Of a stretch of 50,126 nt of DNA, positions 43,672-50,126 are shown in pieces. The stretch is from an uncultured Comamonadaceae bacterium (GTDB lineage Bacteria > Pseudomonadota > Gammaproteobacteria > Burkholderiales > Burkholderiaceae): positions 1 to 50,126 of the forward strand of contig CAMLSD010000021.1 in assembly GCA_946482595.1 (NCBI GenBank), written 5' to 3'. The notes under the pieces are model-generated. The model searched no databases. It saw only the letters and a list, made by a program, of their open reading frames with translations, and was not told the origin of the DNA. A program made the position numbers and the translations under genes. The number at the start of each line of letters is the position of its first letter. The first letter of the stretch is position 1.

Positions 43672-44784
43672 GGCGGCGCGACGGCCGACACGCCCGCTGC
43701 TGATCACACCGACACCCCACAGGCCGGCGGTGATGCCCACGGCCCAGGCCAGCTGCACCGGCAGCCCCATCAGGTGCGCATGCCACAGGAACCAGGCCGT
43801 GGCGCCAAGCACCATCACGAACAGCACGGTGGCCACGAGCAGGGCGCCTCGTCCGGCGGGCGGATCGTAGCGCTGCACCTGGGCCAGGTCGAAGGCCGTT
43901 TTGGGAAAGCGCTCGGCCACGTCGGCCGGACGCCAGCCCGGTGGCTTGAGCCACACGCGCAGCTTGTCGCTCCAGCGGCGTGTGTGCCAGCTGTCCAGGG
44001 CCAGGTCCCGGTAGACCTGCAGGTTGGCCCACAGCGGGTTCCAGCTGCGCAGCGGGCTGCGGGTGCCATACACGCAGGGCTGACGGTCGTCTTCTTCCTC
44101 GAAGGTGCCGAACAGCCGGTCCCACAGGATCAGGATGCCGCCATAGTTGCGGTCCAGGTACTTGTCGTTGACGGCGTGGTGCACCCGGTGATTGCTGGGC
44201 GAGCAGAACACCCGGTCGAACCAGCCCAGCCGGCCGATCTGCTGCGTGTGCACCCAGTATTGGTAGAGCAGGTCGATCAGCGCGACCACGGCAAACACCA
44301 ACGGCGGAAAGCCCAGCACGGCCAACGGCAGGTAGAAGATCCAGCCGGCGATCCAGCCGGTGCTGGTCTGGCGCAGCGCTGTCGACAGGTTGTAGTCCTC
44401 GCTCTGGTGGTGCACGACGTGAGCCGCCCAGAACAGCGCGCTTTCGTGGCCGGCGCGGTGCAGCCAGTAGTAGCAGAAGTCATACAGCACCAGGGCGGCC
44501 ACCCAGACCCACAGGTCATCGGCACTCAGTTGCCACAACGCGGCGTGTTCATGCACCACCACATAGATGCCGATCGTCATCGCCTTGGCAAACACGCCGG
44601 AGATCTGGCTGAGGATGCCCAGGCCGATGCTGCTCAACGCGTCATTGAGCCGGTAGGTATTGCGCCCGCGCCAGACGCCGACCGCGTATTCGATCGCGAT
44701 CAGCAGCAGGAAGACGGGCGTGGCGAGAACGATGACCTGGGCGCCTTGCATGGCCGCAACCGTGGAAGTGAGACTGAGGCGCAT
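43648..44784 (-). CDS. Sterol desaturase/fatty acid hydroxylase family membrane protein
   Basis: A 378-aa integral membrane, non-haem di-iron type protein. The histidine clusters are in order: HRAGH, HVVHH, and later HRVHH with an additional [10 protein letters not shown]; these bind the two irons. Several hydrophobic helices surround them ([43 protein letters not shown]), and three more lie at the C-terminus. ATG 44784 is chosen; a GTG at 44856 has a plausible AAGG and would add 24 residues. Lipid or sterol-like hydroxylation is likely, substrate unknown. Its end overlaps ruvB by 24 bases in a convergent arrangement. Confidence 0.85.
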
Positions 44785-44862
44785 GGTCGTGCGAAAACCG
44801 CGCGCCGCAAATAGGGCCGACCCCGGGGGCAAGGGGGCCACGCCGAGTTCGTTCACACCTTC

Positions 44863-45543
44863 TCAGGCCGCGTGTCCGACGGTGTCCGGCGACCGCCCGT
44901 CGGCGAATTCGTCTCGCGCCGCCTGGTCGAGATGCTGGGTGTCGGACCAGCCGACGAGGGTGAAGCCGGTCGGGGTGAACAGCAGGCGGTTGATGGCGGC
45001 ATTGCCCAGCTTCCAGGTGCGTGAAGCCTGCAGCTCCATGCGTGTGGCGGCGCGGTAAAGGCAGTCGAGCACACCGCCGTGGGCAACGATCACGATGGTC
45101 TGGCCCGGGTGCCGGGCGGCCACGCGGCTGGCCGCCTGCACCGAGCGGCTGAAGAATCCGGCCAGCGTCTCGCCCCCGCCCGGGCCGAAGTCGGGGTCGC
45201 GGCGCTTCCAGCGCAAGGCCTCGTCCGGCCACTGCTGCTCGATCTCCTGGAAGGTCAGGCCCTGGAACGAGCCGAATGCCCGCTCCCTGAGGCCTGGATC
45301 GAGCACCGGCGCCCGGCCCACGGTCGCGGCAATGGCCTGCGCGGTTTCGAGCGCACGGGAGAGGTCGCTCGAATAGATCGCATCGATGGGCTCGTCGGCC
45401 AGCGCAGCCGCGGCGCGTGCGGCCTGCCAGCGCCCGGTCTCGTTCAGCGGCACATCCAGCTGCCCCTGGATGCGGGTGTCGACATTCCAGGCGGTTTCAC
45501 CGTGCCGGATCGCAATGACCCGGGTGGACTCGTCGTCCTGCAT
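44863..45543 (-). CDS. Histidine phosphatase family protein (phosphoglycerate mutase-like)
   Basis: A 226-aa enzyme of the branch-1 histidine phosphatase superfamily. The phosphohistidine H14 is in IRHGETAWN; SSDLSRALETAQ, ERAFGSFQG and the second catalytic His in VAHGGVLD follow. The sequence fits broad-specificity phosphatases of the CobC/GpmB/PhoE type; a cobalamin role (alpha-ribazole phosphatase) is possible but no cob gene is adjacent. ATG 45543 is two bases from the stop of the upstream PEBP-family gene, so they are co-transcribed. Confidence 0.87.
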   Translation of the reverse strand: MQDDESTRVIAIRHGETAWNVDTRIQGQLDVPLNETGRWQAARAAAALADEPIDAIYSSDLSRALETAQAIAATVGRAPVLDPGLRERAFGSFQGLTFQEIEQQWPDEALRWKRRDPDFGPGGGETLAGFFSRSVQAASRVAARHPGQTIVIVAHGGVLDCLYRAATRMELQASRTWKLGNAAINRLLFTPTGFTLVGWSDTQHLDQAARDEFADGRSPDTVGHAA

Positions 45544-45545
45544 GC

Positions 45546-46178
45546 TCAGGCCGTCATCAGGCGACGGTTGAGGGTGTAGGTGCCGGAGATCGTCGCCTCG
45601 CCGAGCACATGACCGACCACTGCCTTGCGCACGTCGGCGCCGGTGAAGCTGCCTTCGACCGGACAGCGCTCGACGTCCAGTGCATACAGCGTGAACACGT
45701 AGTGGTGGATCAGCGAATCGTTGAAGGGCGGGAAGGGGCCGTCGTAGCCGAAATACTGGCCTGCCATGTCGGCGTTGCCGGCAAACCAGCCGGTGTAGTC
45801 GTTCAGACCATGGCGCGCGCCATGCAGCGTGTCGGGGCCCGCCTTGCCGCGGGGCGTGAAGCCCTGGCTGAACTCGCCCTCGCCCAGTTCGCGCAGCGAA
45901 GCGGGCAGGTCGACCATCACCCAATGGAAGAAGTCGACGCGCGGCAGGTCGGAGGGCACCTCGCGGTCGGGCTGGTTGACGTCGTCGCCCCGGCTGGGAA
46001 CGTCGAAATCGTGGCAGATGAGCGCGAGGGACCGGGTCCCGGCGGGCAGGTCGTCCCAGGCCAGGTGCGGGCTGACGTTGTCGGAGAACGTCACCACGCT
46101 GGCGGGATCGGGCCGGCCTGCGGCAAAGCGGGCAGGAATCGGGTCACCGTTGACCCAGCTGCGACTCCACAACTTCAT
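45546..46178 (-). CDS. YbhB/YbcL family PEBP-like protein
   Basis: A 210-aa cytoplasmic protein of the phosphatidylethanolamine-binding/Raf-kinase-inhibitor-like family. NVSPHLAWDDLPAGTRSLALICHDFDVP and FFHWVMVDLP carry the anion-binding pocket motifs, and YFGYDGPFPPFNDSLIHHYVFTLYALD is the DxPxP-GxHRY-type region. ATG 46178 has AGGAG at five-base spacing; a GTG two codons before is less likely. No signal peptide. Precise role unknown. It is followed closely by the histidine phosphatase. Confidence 0.9.
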   Translation of the reverse strand: MKLWSRSWVNGDPIPARFAAGRPDPASVVTFSDNVSPHLAWDDLPAGTRSLALICHDFDVPSRGDDVNQPDREVPSDLPRVDFFHWVMVDLPASLRELGEGEFSQGFTPRGKAGPDTLHGARHGLNDYTGWFAGNADMAGQYFGYDGPFPPFNDSLIHHYVFTLYALDVERCPVEGSFTGADVRKAVVGHVLGEATISGTYTLNRRLMTA

Positions 46179-46259
46179 CTTCACTCCTGTCGTCCTATCG
46201 GGTGGGAAGGCACCCTGGCCGGCACCACGCCGGCGGCACCAGCGGCCAGGGATGCAAGC

Positions 46260-46583
46260 TTATACGCCCCAGACCACCTCGCGGTCAGCCGCGTGGCAGC
46301 GCCGAAGCATCTCGATGAGCGGCCACACGCGCTGGCGCAGGCTCACGCCCTCGCGGGGCGGCAGGGTCTCGCCCGCCGCGGCGGCCTCCTGTTCGGCCTG
46401 GCGGCGTGCATCCTCGTCGTCACGCACGGCCTGCTCCAGTGCGGCAATGGCCGCCGGCATGGCTTCGGGCAGGAGGATGCCCTGAGGGGTCGGCTCGCGG
46501 CCCAGCAGCCTCAGGATGTGGTCGCCGGTGACGCCAGTCATGATGACGTCGCCGGCCGCCTTGGACTTGAACTTGTAGATCAT
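46260..46583 (-). CDS. DUF1840 domain protein
   Basis: A 107-aa small cytoplasmic protein. The start MIYKFKSKAAGDVIMTGVTGDHILRLLGREP and the internal GILLPEAMPAAIAALEQAV are characteristic of DUF1840, and the C-terminal helix RQRVWPLIEMLRRCHAADREVVWGV completes it. An acidic-basic Ala-rich helix lies in the middle. It lies between the CFA synthase and PEBP-family genes on the same strand. Function is unknown. Confidence 0.87.
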   Translation of the reverse strand: MIYKFKSKAAGDVIMTGVTGDHILRLLGREPTPQGILLPEAMPAAIAALEQAVRDDEDARRQAEQEAAAAGETLPPREGVSLRQRVWPLIEMLRRCHAADREVVWGV

Positions 46584-46602
46584 GCGCCGGTGCCCGCTTC
46601 GA

Positions 46603-47838
46603 TCAGCGGTACATGTAGGTCCTGTTGAACGGGTAGTCCGATTGTGCCCCGCGCAGCGGGCCACAGGCCACATCTCCGTCAGGCCGTGTACACAGCAGCT
46701 GGAACAGCGAGATCCAGCCTCGCTCGAAACTCATCGCGCAGCCCGCGAGGTACAGCCGGTAGGCCCGCACCGTCTGCTCGTTCGTGAGCTGGCGCGCCCG
46801 ATCGAGGCGGGCCTCCAGCCCGTCCGACCAGGCCCACAGCGTACGTGCGTAATGCGGACGCAGGTTCTCGGCATCCAGCAACTCCAGTCCGGCACCCGAC
46901 AATGCTGCCGTGACCTCCGAGACGTGCTCGAGCTCGCCGCCCGGGAAGATGTAGCGCTCGATGAAGTCGCCCATGCCGCCGCCCAACTGAGGATTGTGCA
47001 GGCCACCGGCCGTGATGCCATGGTTCATCACCAGACCACCCGGGCGCAGCAGGCCGCGGATCTTCTGGAAGTAGCCGCGCAGGTTCGCGCGGCCGACATG
47101 CTCGAACATGCCCACCGAGGCGATGCAGTCGAACGCGGCGTCCTCGGGCAGGTCGCGGTAGTCCATCAGGTGCATGGTCACCCGCTCCTGCAGTCCGCGC
47201 TCGTGGATCAGCCCTGTCACATGGGCGTGCTGGTTGCGCGACAGCGTGATGCCTGTGGCGTGCACCCCGTAGCGTTCGGCTGCATGCATCAGCAGGCCCC
47301 CCCAGCCGGCGCCGATGTCCAGAAAGCGCTGGCCGGGCTGCAGCTGCAGCTTGCGGCAGATGTGATCGAGCTTGGCTTCCTGGGCCTGCGCCAGCGACAT
47401 CGCCGGGTCGGCGAAGTAGGCGCATGAGTAGACGCGGCGCTCGTCGAGCCACAGCGCGTAGAAGTCGTCCGACACGTCGTAGTGGAACTGGATCTGGCGC
47501 GCATCACGCTCCGGCCGGTGGCGATGCGACGACATCCAGTGCAGCGCCCAGCGCCGCCAGGGGGAGACACTGCGTGGTTCGGTGGGGTCGCCGACCAGCT
47601 CGGCCGCCACGCTCATCAGCTCACGCATGTTGCCGTCGATGTCGACCTGGCCGCGCACGTAGGCATCAGCCAGGTCGCCGATCTGGCCGCGGGCCAGCGC
47701 GCCAAGCCAGCGGGGCTCGCTGAGCCTGAGCTTCAGCGCGGCCGAGTCGTTCCCCACCCGTCCGCCGGGCCATTCCAGCGCCACGGGCAGCGGCAGCGCG
47801 GCAAGTCGTTGTTCGATCAGGCCAGACAGTCCCGGCAT
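46603..47838 (-). CDS. cfa: Cyclopropane-fatty-acyl-phospholipid synthase
   Basis: A 411-aa SAM-dependent enzyme that adds a methylene to unsaturated acyl chains of membrane phospholipids. The N-terminal domain is followed by IQFHYDVSDDFYALWLD and the SAM-binding loop FLDIGAGWGGLLMHAAERYG, then GMFEHVG and FIERYIFPGGEL, with the conserved C-terminal FERGWISLFQLL. ATG 47838 is chosen because AGGA lies six bases upstream; a second ATG two codons earlier is equally close in sequence. The upstream open frame runs into the 81-bp repeats and is not coding. Known to respond to stress and stationary phase in relatives. Confidence 0.92.
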   Translation of the reverse strand: MPGLSGLIEQRLAALPLPVALEWPGGRVGNDSAALKLRLSEPRWLGALARGQIGDLADAYVRGQVDIDGNMRELMSVAAELVGDPTEPRSVSPWRRWALHWMSSHRHRPERDARQIQFHYDVSDDFYALWLDERRVYSCAYFADPAMSLAQAQEAKLDHICRKLQLQPGQRFLDIGAGWGGLLMHAAERYGVHATGITLSRNQHAHVTGLIHERGLQERVTMHLMDYRDLPEDAAFDCIASVGMFEHVGRANLRGYFQKIRGLLRPGGLVMNHGITAGGLHNPQLGGGMGDFIERYIFPGGELEHVSEVTAALSGAGLELLDAENLRPHYARTLWAWSDGLEARLDRARQLTNEQTVRAYRLYLAGCAMSFERGWISLFQLLCTRPDGDVACGPLRGAQSDYPFNRTYMYR

Positions 47839-47936
47839 GGTCATCCTTTCAGCACTGTGAGCGGACGCGACAACTACTGACGATGTCCAGAGCTTAGCGC
47901 CTGGTGGGCGCCGGGCCGAATGAATCAGGATAGAAA

Positions 47937-47959
47937 TTGACAAACACTCACATTGAGTG
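47937..47959. promoter_or_regulatory. TTGACA box with adjoining palindrome upstream of cfa
   Basis: TTGACA (47937-47942) on the plus strand directly precedes a perfect palindrome CACTCA-CAT-TGAGTG (47945-47959). There is no clear -10 on the plus strand at normal spacing because the 81-bp repeats begin immediately after. On the minus strand it lies about 100 bases before cfa. It looks like an operator for a TetR- or MerR-like protein, but no such regulator gene is present in the window. Confidence 0.4.
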
Positions 47960-48200
47960 CGCCCCCAGGGCCGGGCTGCGCCCAGCCCGCCCCCCGAGGG
48001 GGTCAAGGAAACTTGGGGCGGCCCGGCGTTTCCTTGGGAGCGCCCCCAGGGCCGGGCTGCGCCCAGTCCGCCCCCCGCGGGGGTCAAGGAAGCTTGGGGC
48101 GGCCCGGCGTTTCCTTGTGCACGCCCCCAGGGCCGGGCTGCGCCCAGTCCGCCCCCCGCGGGGGTCAAGGAAACTTGGGGCGGCCCGGCGTTTCCTTGTG
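47960..48200. repeat. Three tandem 81-bp GC-rich repeats
   Basis: Copies at 47960-48040, 48041-48121 and 48122-48200 (the last a few bases short) differ at only a few positions. Each starts CGCCCCCAGGGCCGGGCTG, contains an inverted repeat GGGCTG-N4-CAGCCC (perfect in copy 1) and a C5/G5 stem, and carries the core CTTGGGGCGGCCCGGCG. Because 81 is a multiple of three, all three plus frames and one minus frame stay open across the array, which creates false reading frames. It separates cfa from ptsI; 48201-48269 holds only the ptsI leader. Confidence 0.93.
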
Positions 48201-48269
48201 GGGCTGGCACGTCCGCCGGTGGGCAAACCCCGCATGACGAGTGCCGCGACCCGCTGATACGATCCTGTC

Positions 48270-50033
48270 ATGACACTGCAAGTCTTTGGATTGCCCGTGG
48301 CGCGCGGCGTGGCCATTGGCAAGGCGGTCCTGATCGCCTCGAGCCGGGTCGATGTGGACCACTACTTCATCACGTCCGATCGGGTCGAATCCGAGATTGC
48401 CCGGTTGCGCCAGGCGCGCGACCTGGTGGCCGGCGAACTGAGTGTGCTCAAGCGCGACATGCCGGCCGATGCGCCGAGCGAGCTGTCGGCGCTGCTCGAC
48501 GTCCACCTGATGCTGCTGCACGACGAGGCCCTGACGGGCGCCACCAAACAATGGATCGCCGAGCGGCACTACAACGCCGAATGGGCCTTGTCCGCACAGC
48601 TCGAGGTGCTGGCGCGCCAGTTTGACGAGATGGAGGACGAATACCTGCGCGAGCGCAAGGCCGACATCGAGCAGGTCGTCGAACGCCTGCTGCGGGCGCT
48701 GGCCCGCGGTGCCTCGGGCCTCGCGCCGGCGCCGGACAAGGTGGCGGCCGACTGGGGTGGCGAGGATCCGCTGGTGCTGATCGCCAATGACATCGCGCCG
48801 GCGGACATGCTGCAGTTCAAGCGCAGCGTGTTCACCGGCTTCGTGACCGACGTGGGCGGCAAGACGTCGCACACGGCCATCGTCGCACGCAGCATGGACA
48901 TCCCGGCGGTGGTCGGGGCGCGCGAGGCCAGCCGGCTGATCCGTCAGGACGACTGGGTGATCATCGATGGCGATGCCGGCGTGGTGATCGTCGACCCGTC
49001 GTCCATCGTGCTCGAGGAGTACCGCTTCCGGCAGCGCCAGAGTCAGCTGGAACGCGAGCGTCTGGCCAGGCTGCGCCACACGCCGGCCGTCACGCTCGAC
49101 GGCGAACGGGTCGAGCTGCTGGCCAACATCGAGCTGCCGCAGGACGCGCCGGCCGCGCTGAACGCTGGTGCGGTGGGTGTGGGCCTGTTCCGCAGCGAGT
49201 TCCTGTTCATGAACCGCGCAGGCGAGCTGCCCGGCGAGGACGAGCAGTTCGAGGCCTACCGCGCCGCGGTGGAGGCCATGCAGGGTCTGCCGGTGACGAT
49301 CCGCACGGTCGACATCGGGGCTGACAAACCGCTGGAACGGCTGTCCGCCAATGAACTGCGCCACGAGCACACGCTCAACCCGGCGCTGGGGCTGCGGGCG
49401 ATCCGCTGGAGCCTGTCCGAGCCCAGCATGTTCCGCATGCAGCTGCGCGCGATCCTGCGCGCCAGCGCGTACGGCAAGGTTCGCCTGCTGGTGCCGATGC
49501 TGGCCCACCTGAGCGAGATCCGACAGACCTTCGACGCGCTGGCCCGGGCGAAGCAGCAGCTGCAGGACGCCGGCGTGCCGTTCAACGAGGTCGAAGTGGG
49601 CGCGATGATCGAGGTGCCGGCCGCCGCCTTGCAGATCCGCACCTTTGCGCGCCACTTCGATTTCGTCTCGCTCGGCACCAATGACCTCATCCAGTACACA
49701 CTGGCAATCGACCGGGCCGACGAGGCGGTCGCTCATCTCTACGACCCATGGAACCCGGCGGTGCTGCGTCTGATTGCCGACACCATCACGCAGGCCCAGG
49801 CCCTGGGGCGTGGCGTGAGCGTGTGTGGCGAAATGGCGGGTGACCCGGCCTTCACGGCCTTGCTGCTGGCGCTGGGGCTGCGCAGCTTCTCGATGCATCC
49901 GTCCCAGGTGCTGCCGATCAAGCAGCGCATCCTGCGTTCGGACACCCGGGCCCTGAGCCAGCATGCCCAGGCGATCCTGGAGAGCGAGGACCCGCAGGCC
50001 ACCTGCCAGGACCTCCTGGGCTCGCCACGTTGA
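48270..50033 (+). CDS. ptsI: Phosphoenolpyruvate-protein phosphotransferase (PTS enzyme I)
   Basis: A 587-aa cytoplasmic enzyme I that autophosphorylates from PEP and donates phosphate to HPr. The phosphorylated His201 lies in GGKTSHTAIVAR; the PEP-binding barrel contains GVGLFRSEFLFMNR, GAMIEVPAAAL, FVSLGTNDLIQYTLA and the catalytic Cys519 in VCGEMAGD. The protein is intact and near the usual 575 aa. In many betaproteobacteria ptsI directly follows genes for a mannose-type EIIA and HPr; here the upstream neighbour is a repeat array and the divergent cfa gene. Likely a regulatory PTS. Confidence 0.96.
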   Translation: MTLQVFGLPVARGVAIGKAVLIASSRVDVDHYFITSDRVESEIARLRQARDLVAGELSVLKRDMPADAPSELSALLDVHLMLLHDEALTGATKQWIAERHYNAEWALSAQLEVLARQFDEMEDEYLRERKADIEQVVERLLRALARGASGLAPAPDKVAADWGGEDPLVLIANDIAPADMLQFKRSVFTGFVTDVGGKTSHTAIVARSMDIPAVVGAREASRLIRQDDWVIIDGDAGVVIVDPSSIVLEEYRFRQRQSQLERERLARLRHTPAVTLDGERVELLANIELPQDAPAALNAGAVGVGLFRSEFLFMNRAGELPGEDEQFEAYRAAVEAMQGLPVTIRTVDIGADKPLERLSANELRHEHTLNPALGLRAIRWSLSEPSMFRMQLRAILRASAYGKVRLLVPMLAHLSEIRQTFDALARAKQQLQDAGVPFNEVEVGAMIEVPAAALQIRTFARHFDFVSLGTNDLIQYTLAIDRADEAVAHLYDPWNPAVLRLIADTITQAQALGRGVSVCGEMAGDPAFTALLLALGLRSFSMHPSQVLPIKQRILRSDTRALSQHAQAILESEDPQATCQDLLGSPR

Positions 50034-50060
50034 TCCAGATCGAACTTCAAGCGCCGCCGC

Positions 50061-50090
50061 TTGCGCGCCTCAAAACTTTGGTGCTATAGT
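50061..50090 (+). promoter_or_regulatory. Strong sigma-70 type promoter at the right edge, possibly for a stable-RNA operon
   Basis: TTGCGC (50061-50066) and TATAGT (50085-50090) are spaced 18 bp, followed by a GC-rich CGCGG discriminator typical of rRNA/tRNA and other stringently controlled promoters. The following sequence (TTCGCTGATTGCAGCG) can form a small stem and resembles an rRNA leader, but the window ends at 50126 before any gene. Confidence 0.4.
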
Positions 50091-50126
50091 CGCGGTCTTC
50101 GCTGATTGCAGCGCGTTGCAGGAAAG

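Noticed and set aside
47960..48200. CRISPR array
   Set aside because: The units are directly abutting 81-bp tandem repeats with no unique spacers and no cas genes.

Overview
This window is high-GC chromosomal DNA whose gene content fits a betaproteobacterium of the order Burkholderiales, probably the Leptothrix/Rubrivivax/Ideonella/Aquabacterium neighbourhood. That placement is an inference from the Gram-negative-2 type porin, Coq7, the ybeY-phoH pair, the gsp gene order and GC-rich intergenic repeats. No CRISPR array, rRNA, tRNA, insertion sequence or prophage is visible. It is mostly housekeeping and transport DNA with dense gene packing.

Layout. 1-2.9 kb: an acyl-CoA synthetase divergent from a Crp/Fnr-type regulator, with a palindromic operator between them. 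2.9-5.4 kb: a cN-I type 5'-nucleotidase, an AAA ATPase and a small exported protein, with a Crp-like site upstream. 5.5-8.7 kb: an OmpR-type response regulator, a PAS/PAS hybrid histidine kinase, and a convergent single-domain globin. 8.9-20.7 kb: a complete type II secretion locus, gspG-H-I-J-K-L-M-N-D-E-F on the minus strand with gspC divergent; a GC-rich repeat sits between gspK and gspL and another between gspE and gspF. 20.7-28.9 kb: a cNMP/CBS/DUF294 nucleotidyltransferase, cobT, ilvA, an OsmC-like protein, coq7, a highly expressed porin and a DUF3047 lipoprotein. 29-37.7 kb: a dipeptide/oligopeptide ABC uptake cluster with two paralogous binding proteins and an M20 amidohydrolase, preceded by a convincing sigma-54 promoter with NtrC-like sites. 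37.7-42 kb: ybeY-phoH, divergent from a 7TM-type histidine kinase and its NarL-type regulator. 42-46.6 kb: ruvAB, a membrane sterol-desaturase-family protein, a histidine phosphatase, a PEBP-family protein and a DUF1840 protein. 46.6-50.1 kb: cyclopropane-fatty-acyl-phospholipid synthase, three tandem 81-bp repeats, ptsI without ptsH, and a stable-RNA-like promoter at the right edge.

Most interesting signals. (1) An apparently unannotated ~105-nt minus-strand small RNA in the ilvA/osmC intergenic region (about 25495-25600). It has a TTGACA box, a hairpin whose loop displays the anti-Shine-Dalgarno sequence UCCUCC, a second UCCUCC just upstream, and a near-perfect intrinsic terminator. This architecture recalls the CCUCCUCC-motif sRNAs known from alphaproteobacteria. 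(2) The sigma-54/NtrC signature ahead of the peptide uptake cluster, which would tie peptide scavenging to nitrogen status. (3) CobT carries Asp where the family's catalytic Glu is expected. (4) A family of intergenic repeats sharing a 17-bp core occurs at several places, twice with unit spacings divisible by three.

All calls are from reading the sequence. No database search was run, and start codons are chosen from ribosome-binding sites, overlaps and family lengths as stated.
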